Source: an uncultured Flavobacteriales bacterium
GTDB taxonomy: Bacteria > Bacteroidota > Bacteroidia > Flavobacteriales_G > Salibacteraceae
Direction: 5' to 3'
DNA length: 64,000 nucleotides
Assembly (NCBI GenBank): GCA_905479105.1
Contig: CAJQLE010000004.1
Location: 434,001-498,000, forward strand
Shown here: positions 1 to 8,736 of the stretch, one piece after another
How positions within the stretch are numbered: the first letter of the stretch is position 1
How the letters are laid out: each line of letters begins with the position of its first letter
Notes under the pieces: generated by a model
The model's input: the letters and a program-made list of their open reading frames with translations, nothing else
Database searches by the model: none
Told to the model about the DNA's origin: nothing
Position numbers and translations under genes: made by a program

Positions 1-446
1 ATGTGCTGAATGTAGCGCAAAGCGATAATTTAAAACCAGATGCCGTTGAGAGTACTGCTGTAAGAGCACTTATCTATTCATCTGCTCTTGAAATCATATC
101 TCATCAAGATTGGTACGGTAACGGAACTGGGGATTTTCAAGATGTATTGGATGCTGAATACAATAAAAAGAATTATGTACAAGCCGCTGACAAACATTTG
201 AATGCACATAATCTCTTTCTTCAAACGTGGATTGCACTTGGGATTCCAGGCTTTGCAATGGTTCTAGGGATTTTTATTTTAATGTTCATCAATGCCTTCC
301 GGAGTAAGGAAGTCTTATTTCAAGGCTTTACTCTATTCTTCCTGATAATATCGCTCACAGAAAGTACATTCTATGTTCAAGCCGGTGTCGTGTTTTTCTC
401 CTTCTTCGCTGTGCTCTTTGAACGCAAGGCGAGAGCTTCGGGTTAG
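1..446 (+). CDS. O-antigen ligase/polymerase-family membrane protein, C-terminal part
   Basis: The reading frame is open from the window edge, so only about 148 C-terminal residues are seen. A soluble loop containing HLNAHNLFLQTWIALG is followed by about two hydrophobic segments and a short basic tail. The N-A-H-N-x-F-L-Q-x-W-x-x-x-G-I-P-G pattern is typical of the large periplasmic loop and following helix of Wzy polymerases and WaaL ligases, which join or polymerise surface glycans in the inner membrane. Polymerase and ligase cannot be told apart from this fragment. The neighbouring downstream genes are transporters, so any polysaccharide cluster would lie upstream, outside the window. Confidence 0.75.
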   Translation, partial: VLNVAQSDNLKPDAVESTAVRALIYSSALEIISHQDWYGNGTGDFQDVLDAEYNKKNYVQAADKHLNAHNLFLQTWIALGIPGFAMVLGIFILMFINAFRSKEVLFQGFTLFFLIISLTESTFYVQAGVVFFSFFAVLFERKARASG

Positions 447-655
447 CAAGCTTTAGACGAAATATACATTATAATGGCTCATTATTTGAGTATCTGATTT
501 TATTGGCGCTTATAAAATATTACCGATGATTTGATTGCAATTTAGAATTGAAGATCCATCTATTTTTTAAAGAAGTTGATTTTGATCATCAATAAAACGG
601 CATTTGGTCTTTTGTTGTTTGCTTCAGAGTGGAATCATTTCTCTTAATTCGCACC

Positions 656-2077
656 ATGATGAAGAAAATCCCACTGCATTTACAAGTAATCATTGCATTG
701 ATTCTAGGAACGTTTTATGCGCTGCTATCAGTTAATATGGGGTGGAATGATTTTACGCTAGACTTTATAGATCCTTTCGGTAAGATTTTTATTAATGTTC
801 TAAAATTGATCGCTGTACCGCTGGTCCTTTTTAGCATAATATCAGGCGTTGCAGCTTTGAAGGATATTTCTAAGTTGGGTAAAATTGGAGTTAAGACTTT
901 ATTGCTATATGTAGCCACTACATTTATAGCAGTTACCATAGGCCTTATTGCGGTAAATACACTTCATCCTGGGGATAAAGTATCCAGTGATTTACTCAAG
1001 GATAATAGAATATCCTACGAATTGTGGGCACAACAAAATCAAATTGAAATTCTTGATGAAGAGTGTTACATCTGCGATGAAGCCAATCAAGCGCGTGTGA
1101 CTAGGATCAAAGAACGCGATGGTGAGGGGCAAGGAAATGAATGGGTAGATGATAAGCTATCAAAAGCAAATAATGCCAAAGAATCGAGGCCTCTGCAGCC
1201 ACTTGTCGATATTGTTCCAAGTAATATTTTCAAAGCATTATTCGATATGGAGATGCTCCAAGTGATCTTCTTCGCTATATTTTTCGGTGTAGTGCTCGTT
1301 ATGCTTCCTGAAGAAAAGTCAAGTCCTGTTGTAGCGTTTATGGATGGTGTAAACGAAGTGTTTATAAAAATGGTTGACGTTGTGATGAAGGCGATGCCGT
1401 TTTTTGTCTTTTGTTTGTTGGCGGGAGCTATTGTGAATGCCGCTGGTGATGATCCTGGAAAGCTTACCGAACTTATTTCATTTCTTCTGTGGTACTCGCT
1501 GGCAGTGGTTCTTGGCTTGGCCTTCATGGTATTTATCTTCTATCCAGGTCTTATTTCTATGATTGTTCGAAAGATGAGTTATAGCTTTTTCATGAAAGGA
1601 ATTTCAAAAGCTCAGCTGACAGCATTTTCGACCTCATCTTCTGTGGCGACTCTCCCAGTAACACTGAATTCAGTAGAGAATAATTTGGGCGTGTCAAAGA
1701 GGACAACAAGTTTCGTGCTTCCAATAGGTGCAACTGTAAATATGGATGGCACAAGTCTTTATCAGGCTGTTGCAGTTGTGGCATTGGCTCAGTTTCATAT
1801 GGTAGATCTCAGCTTGATGCAGCAATTAACCATTGTGTTCACAGCAACGCTAGCGTCAATTGGCGCTGCGGCCATCCCAAGCGCGGGTTTGGTGCTTATG
1901 ATTATTGTGTTGGAATCAGTTGGTTTGAATCCAGCGTGGATTGCATTGATTTTTCCTGTTGATCGAATATTAGACATGTGCAGAACGGTGGTAAATGTTA
2001 CGGGTGACGCAGCTGTTTCAACCATTGTAGCAAATTCAGAAGGGGAATTGAATATTCCAGATACTAAGTCGGTCTAA
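656..2077 (+). CDS. Dicarboxylate/amino acid:cation symporter (SDF/DAACS family)
   Basis: Inner-membrane symporter of the glutamate/dicarboxylate family, importing acidic amino acids or C4-dicarboxylates with Na+ or H+. Two diagnostic stretches are present in the C-terminal half: the serine-rich hairpin AFSTSSSVATLP and the substrate/cation motif NMDGTSLY, with hydrophobic segments throughout. A charged loop of about 70 residues (roughly residues 115-185, holding a CYIC pair) separates early helices, as in many Bacteroidota homologues. The ATG ATG at 656 is preferred; a GTG nine codons upstream (629) would add a less typical extension. Length of about 473 residues suits the family. Substrate is not deducible by eye. 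Confidence 0.9.
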   Translation: MMKKIPLHLQVIIALILGTFYALLSVNMGWNDFTLDFIDPFGKIFINVLKLIAVPLVLFSIISGVAALKDISKLGKIGVKTLLLYVATTFIAVTIGLIAVNTLHPGDKVSSDLLKDNRISYELWAQQNQIEILDEECYICDEANQARVTRIKERDGEGQGNEWVDDKLSKANNAKESRPLQPLVDIVPSNIFKALFDMEMLQVIFFAIFFGVVLVMLPEEKSSPVVAFMDGVNEVFIKMVDVVMKAMPFFVFCLLAGAIVNAAGDDPGKLTELISFLLWYSLAVVLGLAFMVFIFYPGLISMIVRKMSYSFFMKGISKAQLTAFSTSSSVATLPVTLNSVENNLGVSKRTTSFVLPIGATVNMDGTSLYQAVAVVALAQFHMVDLSLMQQLTIVFTATLASIGAAAIPSAGLVLMIIVLESVGLNPAWIALIFPVDRILDMCRTVVNVTGDAAVSTIVANSEGELNIPDTKSV

Positions 2078-2162
2078 ACTATGAAACTAAATTACCCTTG
2101 AATCAAAGTATTATGGAACTTTGAGCGTTATTTAGTGTTGATACATTTAATTAAAGAACGCA

Positions 2163-3359
2163 TTGAAGTCTGAGAAAATAATACTCTATTTACTAGCAGC
2201 ATCGCAGTTTACTCATATCATGGATTTCATGATCATTATGCCTTTGGGCGAAATGCTCATGGAGGAGCTGACGATCAACTCTCAACAGTTTTCATTCCTA
2301 GTAGCTTCATATACTTTAATGGCAGGAGTTACTGGCCTAATAAGTGCGTTTTTCGTTGATAGTTTTGATCGAAAGAATTATTTCCTCGTAGCATATACAG
2401 GATTTTCATTGGGCACTCTTTTATGCGGATGGGTAGATACTTATGAGGGTTTGATCACTGCGAGAATTATTACTGGAGCTTTTGGAGGTGTTATTAGCAG
2501 CACAGTAATTGCCATCGTTAGCGATGCAATAGCTTCTGAACGCAGAGCTTGGGGGCTTGGGGTTGTAATGAGTGCTTTTTCTTTGGCTTCTGCTTTAGGG
2601 CTTCCTATTGGTTTATACTTCGCTTTTAATTATGGCTGGAATTGGCCTTTTATAGCTTTAGGATTGGTAAGTATGCTGAATGCACTTGCCGTCTACTTTA
2701 CCCTTCCGCCAGTAAGAAAGCATCTCGATCACCCTGGGCCAAAAGTTAATTCTTGGGAATTCATTAAGAATATCCCCAATCACAAAAATCAGTGGATGGC
2801 ACTGACATATACCATGCTCTTAATGTTTGGTCATTTTGCTGTAATTCCATTCATTACCCCGTATTTGGTGGAAAACGTTGGTTTTGAGCGGGAAGAGATA
2901 ACATTGGTTTACTTGGTGGGCGGTCTCGCTACGATTATTACGAACCCTAGGGTGGGACGATGGGCGGATAGAACCGATAAACACCGCGTTTTTACAATTA
3001 TGGCGGCTTTGTCGATTATTCCGATTTTGATTCTAACCAATATGCCTCCAATTCCATTATGGATGGCACTCGTTGTTACTGGGTCTTTCTTTGTGCTGGC
3101 GGGTGGAAGAATGGTGCCTTCAACAGCAATTGTTACTTCTGTTATAAAACCAAGAAACCGTGGAAGTTTTATGAGTTTGAATTCTTCAGTTCAGAATATG
3201 ACTGCCGGAGTAGCAAGTATCGTGGCCGGTATTTTAGTCACTGTTCCTGAAGGAGGACACCACGTTTATGGATTCTGGAAAGTTGGAATAATTGGCGCAG
3301 TATTTACCTTAATAGCCATGTGGTTGATGAGTCGCATCAAAGCATTAACCCTTGAATGA
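2163..3359 (+). CDS. MFS transporter, DHA1-like
   Basis: A 398-residue major facilitator protein with about 12 hydrophobic segments. The first helix carries FTHIMDFMIIMPLG, characteristic of a drug:H+ antiporter-1-like group common in Bacteroidota. The helix 2-3 loop has a D-x-x-D-R-K motif (VDSFDRKNY) resembling MFS motif A, and helix 5 has a G-P-x-G-like bend (LGLPIGLYFA). Start: TTG at 2163 is chosen because the next ATG would cut into the first transmembrane helix. It lies 85 bp after the symporter on the same strand and may be co-transcribed. The transported compound is unknown; efflux of small molecules is the family's usual role. Confidence 0.85.
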   Translation: MKSEKIILYLLAASQFTHIMDFMIIMPLGEMLMEELTINSQQFSFLVASYTLMAGVTGLISAFFVDSFDRKNYFLVAYTGFSLGTLLCGWVDTYEGLITARIITGAFGGVISSTVIAIVSDAIASERRAWGLGVVMSAFSLASALGLPIGLYFAFNYGWNWPFIALGLVSMLNALAVYFTLPPVRKHLDHPGPKVNSWEFIKNIPNHKNQWMALTYTMLLMFGHFAVIPFITPYLVENVGFEREEITLVYLVGGLATIITNPRVGRWADRTDKHRVFTIMAALSIIPILILTNMPPIPLWMALVVTGSFFVLAGGRMVPSTAIVTSVIKPRNRGSFMSLNSSVQNMTAGVASIVAGILVTVPEGGHHVYGFWKVGIIGAVFTLIAMWLMSRIKALTLE

Positions 3360-3440
3360 TCATGACATCAAGTTCATCGTTTAAATAATGAACAACGCAT
3401 CTGTTTCTGGGTTTATCACTAGGTTCTAGAGTTTAGAATT

Positions 3441-3448
3441 TATCTTTG
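3441..3448 (+). promoter_or_regulatory. Candidate -7 promoter box (TATCTTTG)
   Basis: A perfect match to the Bacteroidota -7 consensus TAnnTTTG lies only 6 bp before the ATG at 3455. If used, the mRNA of the cupredoxin pair would have almost no leader. No convincing -33 TTG is visible. Confidence 0.3.
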
Positions 3449-3454
3449 ATTAAT

Positions 3455-4297
3455 ATGTTTCGACTTCTGATGTTTTCATTAATGGTTTTACCTGCTTTTG
3501 CTCTTTCGCAGAAGACTGTTAACCTCTACATAGTGGAAGGTGAAGTGAATGAATCCAATGGCTTTGTTCCGTATTTTACATTCAGTACCACGGGCAGTTT
3601 TGATTCTTCAAACGCTGTCTTAAGGTTTGATCTAGGAGAGGTCGTGACATTCAATGTCAAAAACGAAACTGATTTCACATGTGCTTTTAGTATAACTGAT
3701 CATGGACAGATAGAAGGCATTCCGATGGGGGAGACGCAGTCAATAACGGTTACTTTCTCTCAAGAAGGAACTTTTCTTTATGAAGACCCTTTCAATGATC
3801 ATCGAGCTCTTGGATTAGGAGGTATGGTTGTAGTGAGCGATTTTTCAGGTCCTGAGTTTTATGGGGTATTTACCGAACACGATGAAGAGTGGATTAATGC
3901 CATAGCGGATGGCGGAGTTTACGACAAAAGAACATACTCGCCTGATGTGTTTACGATCAATGGCAAAGGGTTTCCGCGCACAATGTTTGATACGCTAGCG
4001 ATGATAATGGGGCATGTTGGAGATACTATTCGAATACATATTACAAACGCTGGACAGATGTATCATTTCCCTCATTTCCACGGTTATCATGTCAAGATAA
4101 TTGAAGCTTCGAAGCATGATCATTATGTTGGATGGATAAAGGACTCGTTTGGAATAGCACCAGCTGAGAGTATGACTTTAGAATTGGTGCCCGATAAACC
4201 GGGTCGATTTCCTGTCCATAATCACAACTTAGTTACAACGACTTATGGAGGCAATTACCCCGGAGGTATGATGATGCATATGTTTATTTATGAGTAG
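3455..4297 (+). CDS. Secreted two-cupredoxin protein with TNC-type His motifs, lacking the type 1 Cys
   Basis: A Sec signal peptide (FRLLMFSLMVLPAFALS) leads into two cupredoxin-like domains. The first (about residues 20-125) has no clustered His. The second (about 150-280) has HFPHFHGYH, corresponding to the HPxHLHGH motif of multicopper oxidases, and near the end HNHN followed by GGMMMHM. That sits where HCHxxxHxxxxM normally stands, so the type 1 copper Cys is replaced by Asn. It overlaps the next gene by 8 bp, implying coupled translation. ATG at 3455 is chosen over TTG at 3446 because the signal peptide begins there. Probably periplasmic or exported; activity alone is doubtful. Confidence 0.75.
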   Translation: MFRLLMFSLMVLPAFALSQKTVNLYIVEGEVNESNGFVPYFTFSTTGSFDSSNAVLRFDLGEVVTFNVKNETDFTCAFSITDHGQIEGIPMGETQSITVTFSQEGTFLYEDPFNDHRALGLGGMVVVSDFSGPEFYGVFTEHDEEWINAIADGGVYDKRTYSPDVFTINGKGFPRTMFDTLAMIMGHVGDTIRIHITNAGQMYHFPHFHGYHVKIIEASKHDHYVGWIKDSFGIAPAESMTLELVPDKPGRFPVHNHNLVTTTYGGNYPGGMMMHMFIYE

Positions 4298-5555
4298 ATC
4301 TAAGTACATATTTGCACTGGCGGTGATATTTGCTTCACTTATACTGAAGGCTCAGCCTAATCGCGAGTATTCTCTTGTTTCATTGATGAATGGTCAGGGT
4401 ACATTTGAATCTGACTCCGGATCATTATTTGATTTGCCTCTTTGGGGCTATGGTTTTAATAAAATCAATCCTACTGTCGATCTTCCTGGCCCAACAATTT
4501 ATGCCAATCAAGGCGATAGTGTTCATATAAGCATGTTTAATCCTTCTATGGAAGGACATACAATTCACTTGCATGGATTGGATGTGGACGAAGCCAATGA
4601 TGGTGTCCCTCATTTTACCGGGTTTATTCAGGAGGGTGAGTCTTTTACCTATAAATTCAAGGCTACGCATGCTGGTAATTTCTTGTATCACTGCCATGTG
4701 ACTACAACTATGCATCTTACGCTTGGTATGTATGGTATGGTAATCGTTTATCCAACAGATAGCAGCAAGAGCATCTATGATGGAGGGCCTTTTTATGACA
4801 GGCAATATGAATTTTTATTGAGTGAGATGGATGCACGATGGAATTCTGACTATACTTCAATCGGAACCTTTTTATCGTTTGATCCAGATCTATTTTTAAT
4901 CAAGGGGAAGAATCGCAGTTTGATTTACAATGACAGTAATTTAGTGATGACTGGTGAAGTCGGAGATCAACTTCTGATGCGTGCACTGAATGTCGGATAT
5001 CGGGTGAATCGTCTGATTTTTCCAACTGCTATTAGAGCTGAAGTTCATACCTCAGATGGGCGAGTATTAGATGCCCCTTTTGAAACGGATACATTGATTG
5101 TTTATCCAGGAGAACGCTATAGTATTTTGGCTGAAGTGCTTGATTCTGATCCATCTTGGGTTTCAGTCGACTACCTTGATCCATATCGGTTGAAGTTCCT
5201 TGGGAGGGAATACATACCAATAAATGACACTGCATTTAGCTATATTATCCCTCAGGTTGTTGATAATGATACCGATACAATTGGTGTCGGCTTGAGTAAT
5301 ACTCCAATTTCTTCTGTTGTTATTTTTCCAAATCCAGCATCTGAAGAACTCAACTTGAAGTCTGGGTTACATCAATTTCAATACGGTATCGTTTCAGATA
5401 TTCAAGGCAGAGTGTTAATCTCAAAGAACCTAGAAAACTATTTTGAAGTGATTTCTTTGAAAGAGTTGCAGCCAGGAAATTACTTCATTCAGCTGCAAAT
5501 GGAAGACGGTAGTTACTTGCACAAGAAATTCATTAAGGAATATAAATCTAAGTAA
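4290..5555 (+). CDS. Secreted multicopper oxidase-like protein with T9SS C-terminal domain
   Basis: Signal peptide, then a first cupredoxin domain with TIHLHGLD and, about 45 residues on, YHCHVTTTMHLTLGM. The latter matches the HCHxxxxMHxxxGM arrangement of a type 1 copper centre with adjacent trinuclear-site His. The second domain (about residues 170-310) has a cupredoxin-like order but no visible copper ligands. The last ~80 residues (from VVIFPNPASEELNL, with NYFIQLQMEDG) are a type A T9SS sorting domain, so the protein should be exported and anchored at or released from the cell surface. The start ATGAGTAG overlaps the stop of the preceding cupredoxin gene. Substrate (phenols, metals or nitrite) unknown. 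Confidence 0.8.
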   Translation: MSRSKYIFALAVIFASLILKAQPNREYSLVSLMNGQGTFESDSGSLFDLPLWGYGFNKINPTVDLPGPTIYANQGDSVHISMFNPSMEGHTIHLHGLDVDEANDGVPHFTGFIQEGESFTYKFKATHAGNFLYHCHVTTTMHLTLGMYGMVIVYPTDSSKSIYDGGPFYDRQYEFLLSEMDARWNSDYTSIGTFLSFDPDLFLIKGKNRSLIYNDSNLVMTGEVGDQLLMRALNVGYRVNRLIFPTAIRAEVHTSDGRVLDAPFETDTLIVYPGERYSILAEVLDSDPSWVSVDYLDPYRLKFLGREYIPINDTAFSYIIPQVVDNDTDTIGVGLSNTPISSVVIFPNPASEELNLKSGLHQFQYGIVSDIQGRVLISKNLENYFEVISLKELQPGNYFIQLQMEDGSYLHKKFIKEYKSK

Positions 5556-5595
5556 GTCATTTCTTGATTATTTGGTGTGCAAACACCAATCAAGC

Positions 5596-5748
5596 TTATA
5601 AACTAGAGAGGCCAGCCTGATTTATTTCCAAGAGGAGTCTGCCAAATAATTCATCGTCCGATTCAATTGGGAAACCGTATTCATAATCGTGGTAGTGAAC
5701 ATGAACATTTGTAGGCTCCATTGATTTGACAGTTGTGCAATAGGACAT
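5596..5748 (-). pseudogene. tag: Truncated DNA-3-methyladenine glycosylase I (N-terminal 50 codons)
   Basis: The minus strand reads MSYCTTVKSMEP, then YHDYEYGFPIESDDELFG and EINQAGLSS before a stop. This follows the N-terminus of Tag, where an early zinc-binding Cys precedes YHDxEWG(V/F)P, a variable D-x-x-LFE/G stretch and QAGLSW. Intact Tag is about 185-195 residues; here the match stops exactly where AGLSW is expected (AGLSSL-stop) and no continuation is seen before the convergent oxidase gene ends at 5555. It therefore looks like a 3'-deleted relic; the base-excision function must be supplied elsewhere, if at all. Too short to be active. Confidence 0.65.
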
Positions 5749-5765
5749 AGTCTAGACTTCAAAGA

Positions 5766-6044
5766 TTACTTGGTCTTATTAATTTTAATCTCTTGGTAAG
5801 CATCTGGAATTAAGCCGCAGTTAGCTCTTGAGTTTAGTTTGTCAAAGTCCATTTGTATTACCAAACGATCTTTTTGAAGCTCTGGTGCTAAATTAGTTGG
5901 TTTGTAGATTTCATTTCCTACCTCAACCACCCATCCACAGCCATCCAATGCAGGTTCGCCATAGTCATAAATAGTAGCGTCAACAAAGTCGTTTTTATCG
6001 CAGGATAAAGTGATAAATGCTGCTAAAAGGATGGCATACTTCAT
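5766..6044 (-). CDS. Small hypothetical lipoprotein
   Basis: A 92-residue protein with a lipoprotein signal (MKYAILLAAFITLSC, lipobox Cys about residue 15) and a short mature part containing two further Cys (DGCGWV and RANCGLIP), which could form a disulphide. Similar short secreted proteins with a GCGW-type opening and an acidic body recur in Bacteroidota but I do not recognise a named family. It lies just upstream of the tag relic on the same strand and downstream of the terminator of the M3 peptidase gene, so it is probably transcribed alone. Confidence 0.6.
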   Translation of the reverse strand: MKYAILLAAFITLSCDKNDFVDATIYDYGEPALDGCGWVVEVGNEIYKPTNLAPELQKDRLVIQMDFDKLNSRANCGLIPDAYQEIKINKTK

Positions 6045-6085
6045 TTTTCAATTTTATTGTAAGACGATAATGGAGATTCTGAAGT

Positions 6086-6122
6086 AAAAAAGGTTGCCTT
6101 TCATAGAAGGGCAACCTTTTTA
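6086..6122 (-). terminator. Rho-independent terminator after the M3 peptidase gene
   Basis: A hairpin of AAAAAGGTTGCC pairing with GGGCAACCTTTTT around a short loop, with A- and T-tracts on both sides. It sits about 10 bp past the peptidase stop and could work in both directions. Confidence 0.8.
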
Positions 6123-6132
6123 TTTACTAGAG

Positions 6133-8286
6133 TTATTTTACTGTTTTGACAGGAAATCCCCTGTCTCTCATCAAGGCTTCGATTTTTGCATCTCTACCTC
6201 TGAACATTCTATAAGCTTCAGCTGGCTCAATAGCATTTCTGGGAGCGAAAAGATACTTCACTAATTTATCAGCTAATTCTTTATCATAGAATCCTCCGGG
6301 AGCCTCGGCAAATGCTTCAGCAGCATCAGCAGTTAACACGTCAGCCCACATATAACCATAGTATGCGGTCGCATATCCTTCACCTGAAAATACATGCCCG
6401 AAGTGCGGAGTTCTGTGACGCATTGGAAGCTCTTTTGGCATGTTCAGTTCAGCGAGTGTCTCTTTTTCAAATTTATCTACATCAATGTTTGCAGGATCAG
6501 CCAGGTGAAACTTCATGTCCATAATAGCAGATGCCAGGTATTCTGTTGTTGAAAATCCTTGATTAAAGGTGCCGGCATTCTTAATTTTAGTGACTAGCTC
6601 AGCTGGCATTGGCTCACCAGTTTCATTGTGAACTAAAAAGTTATTGATTACCTCATCGGTAGATAACCAACGCTCTAAGAGCTGAGATTGAAACTCAGTG
6701 TAATCTCTAACACCACCATCTAAGGTTGGATACTTCACGTTGGATGCAAAGAAGTGAAGTGCGTGACCAAATTCATGAAAGAATGTTGTAGCATCATCCC
6801 AAGATACCAGAAGAGCTTCTCCTGGTGCTGGCTTTACAAAGTTGGAGTTGTTAGACGCTAACACGTTTTTCTTTCCATCAAATGTGCTGTAGCTTCTGTA
6901 TGTGTTTGCCCAAGCACCTGATCGTTTGCCTTCTCTAGCATATGGGTCTAAATACCAAAGTCCGATGTTTTCTCCTGAAGTCTTATCCGTTACTTCCCAA
7001 ACCTTCATGTCTTCTTGATAAACAGGAATAGTTCCTTCAGGAACAGGCGTAAAATTGTAGTTAAACAATCTTCCAGCAACGTAATGCATCGCTTCAGTAA
7101 GCTTGTCGAGTTGCAGGTATTGTTTTACCTCTTCAGAGTCAAGATCATATTTCTCTTTTCTAACTATTTCAGCGTAGAAGCGGTAATCCCATGGTTCGAT
7201 GGTGATTTTCTCGCCATTTCTATCAGCGACCGCCTGCATGTCAGCAACCTCTTCTGCTACACGCGCTATTGCTGCTGGCCAAACGGCCTCCATCAATCCC
7301 ATAGCGTTTTCTGGAGTTTTAGCCATTCTATTCTGCAGTCTCCACTCAGCATAATTGCTATAACCTAAAATTTCTACTTTTTTTCTTCGCAGCCTTAATA
7401 TTTCAGCAATCAATTCATTGTTGTCATATTCATCTCCGTTATCGCCTCTTGAGTAAAAGTTGGTCCAAACTTGTTCTCTTAATTCACGCTCGGTAGAGTA
7501 GGTGAGGAAGGGGTCCATAGAAGAACGGCTATTCGTAATAGCATATTTATCTTCTTCCCCTTTATCAGAGGCAATGTTAGCCGCAGATTTGATGAAGTCT
7601 TCTGGCAAGCCGCCCAGTTGATCTTCAGTAAGGTAGGTGATGTAATTCTCCTCGTCATGCAGTACATTGTTGGAAAATGTAGTGTAGATGCTTGAAAGCT
7701 CCTTACTGATGGCGGCATATTCTTCTTTCTGCGCAGGGTTGAGCTCTGCACCATTCATTTCAAAACTCTTGTAATTGAGTTCAATCACACGCTGTTGGTC
7801 AGCTTCTAATGGCGTTGTTTGCGATGCATCATAAACCGCTTTAATGCGTTCGAACAGTTTCTCGTTTTGTGTGATTTTTGAACTAAACTCTGAAATTTGC
7901 GGAACTAGCTCACCTTGAATCTCTCTGAATTCAGGACTTGACATGTTTCCACTGAAAATACCGTAATAAGTGAAAGCTCTATTCAGCTCAGCGCCTGCAC
8001 GTTCCATTTCTTCAATAGTGTTTTCAAAAGTGGCAGGCTCGGGATTATTTGCAATAGCCTCAATCTCTTCTAGGTTGATTTCGATTCCTTTGAGAATGGC
8101 TTCCCTAATGTCTTCCACCTTCATTTTATCAAAGGCAGGAACTCCTCCATAAGGTCCAGTCCATTCTTTGAGTAACACATTATCTACCATAGGTTTTTCT
8201 TTCGTTTCTTTTTGAGCACAGCTGCTCAATACAACCAACCCAGCTAAAAGCTGAGATAGGAGTTTTGTGGTCAATTTAATCTTCAT
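6133..8286 (-). CDS. M3-family peptidyl-dipeptidase, lipoprotein
   Basis: A 717-residue oligopeptidase of the M3 (Dcp/thimet) family, cleaving short peptides with a zinc ion. The HExxH motif is seen as FHEFGHALHFF at about residue 500, and downstream FGHVFSGEGYATAYYGYMW matches the conserved substrate-binding region that follows in Dcp enzymes. A lipobox (LVVLSSC, Cys about 23) predicts attachment to the periplasmic face of a membrane, as in many Bacteroidota Dcp proteins. Length suits the family (about 680-720). It is likely a single transcription unit with its own terminator. Role: peptide turnover in the envelope. Confidence 0.92.
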   Translation of the reverse strand: MKIKLTTKLLSQLLAGLVVLSSCAQKETKEKPMVDNVLLKEWTGPYGGVPAFDKMKVEDIREAILKGIEINLEEIEAIANNPEPATFENTIEEMERAGAELNRAFTYYGIFSGNMSSPEFREIQGELVPQISEFSSKITQNEKLFERIKAVYDASQTTPLEADQQRVIELNYKSFEMNGAELNPAQKEEYAAISKELSSIYTTFSNNVLHDEENYITYLTEDQLGGLPEDFIKSAANIASDKGEEDKYAITNSRSSMDPFLTYSTERELREQVWTNFYSRGDNGDEYDNNELIAEILRLRRKKVEILGYSNYAEWRLQNRMAKTPENAMGLMEAVWPAAIARVAEEVADMQAVADRNGEKITIEPWDYRFYAEIVRKEKYDLDSEEVKQYLQLDKLTEAMHYVAGRLFNYNFTPVPEGTIPVYQEDMKVWEVTDKTSGENIGLWYLDPYAREGKRSGAWANTYRSYSTFDGKKNVLASNNSNFVKPAPGEALLVSWDDATTFFHEFGHALHFFASNVKYPTLDGGVRDYTEFQSQLLERWLSTDEVINNFLVHNETGEPMPAELVTKIKNAGTFNQGFSTTEYLASAIMDMKFHLADPANIDVDKFEKETLAELNMPKELPMRHRTPHFGHVFSGEGYATAYYGYMWADVLTADAAEAFAEAPGGFYDKELADKLVKYLFAPRNAIEPAEAYRMFRGRDAKIEALMRDRGFPVKTVK

Positions 8287-8405
8287 GCTGTAAATTTAGA
8301 TATCATCAGCCAATGAAAATGGAGAAACGCAAGATGATTCAGTAAATAGATCGTTTTGGGGTGAATGGTGAAACGATTTCATTTAAAGTAACCAGAGAAA
8401 AGTTT

Positions 8406-8606
8406 CTATTCACAGGTCCAAACAGTAGTTCCCGCTGAAGAATCTTCAAGATCGCTGGCTTCATTCTCATCGCAGACCTCTCTTTCTTCATCTACAAAGT
8501 TTCCAGCGACACCTCCGATTGTTTTGGTGCACGTTTGACAGTCTTTTTTACAAGAGCTAAAGGTTAAAAGTGAAATGGCGGTTAATGCTAAAATTGAGGT
8601 TTTCAT
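8406..8606 (-). CDS. Small Cys-rich lipoprotein
   Basis: A 66-residue protein: lipoprotein signal MKTSILALTAISLLTFSSC, then a mature part of about 48 residues with CQTC, a V-C-D-E-N-E-A motif and a final TCE. The pattern K-K-D-C-x-x-C-T near the lipid anchor is frequent in short Bacteroidota lipoproteins and may bind metal or form disulphides. The ATG at 8606 starts the signal directly; an upstream in-frame codon at 8624 adds only six residues. Function unknown. It is 120 bp upstream of the peptidase gene on the same strand. Confidence 0.65.
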   Translation of the reverse strand: MKTSILALTAISLLTFSSCKKDCQTCTKTIGGVAGNFVDEEREVCDENEASDLEDSSAGTTVWTCE

Positions 8607-8736
8607 ACTACTTTTTTTATGCAATCTAAATGCATGTTATACCAGAATGACAATTGTGAAACTAAATACCCCTATTTCTATGTTCGAATATTCTATTAAC
8701 ATTCCCGGTAAAAACAATAATCCGAAGCTAATATTA

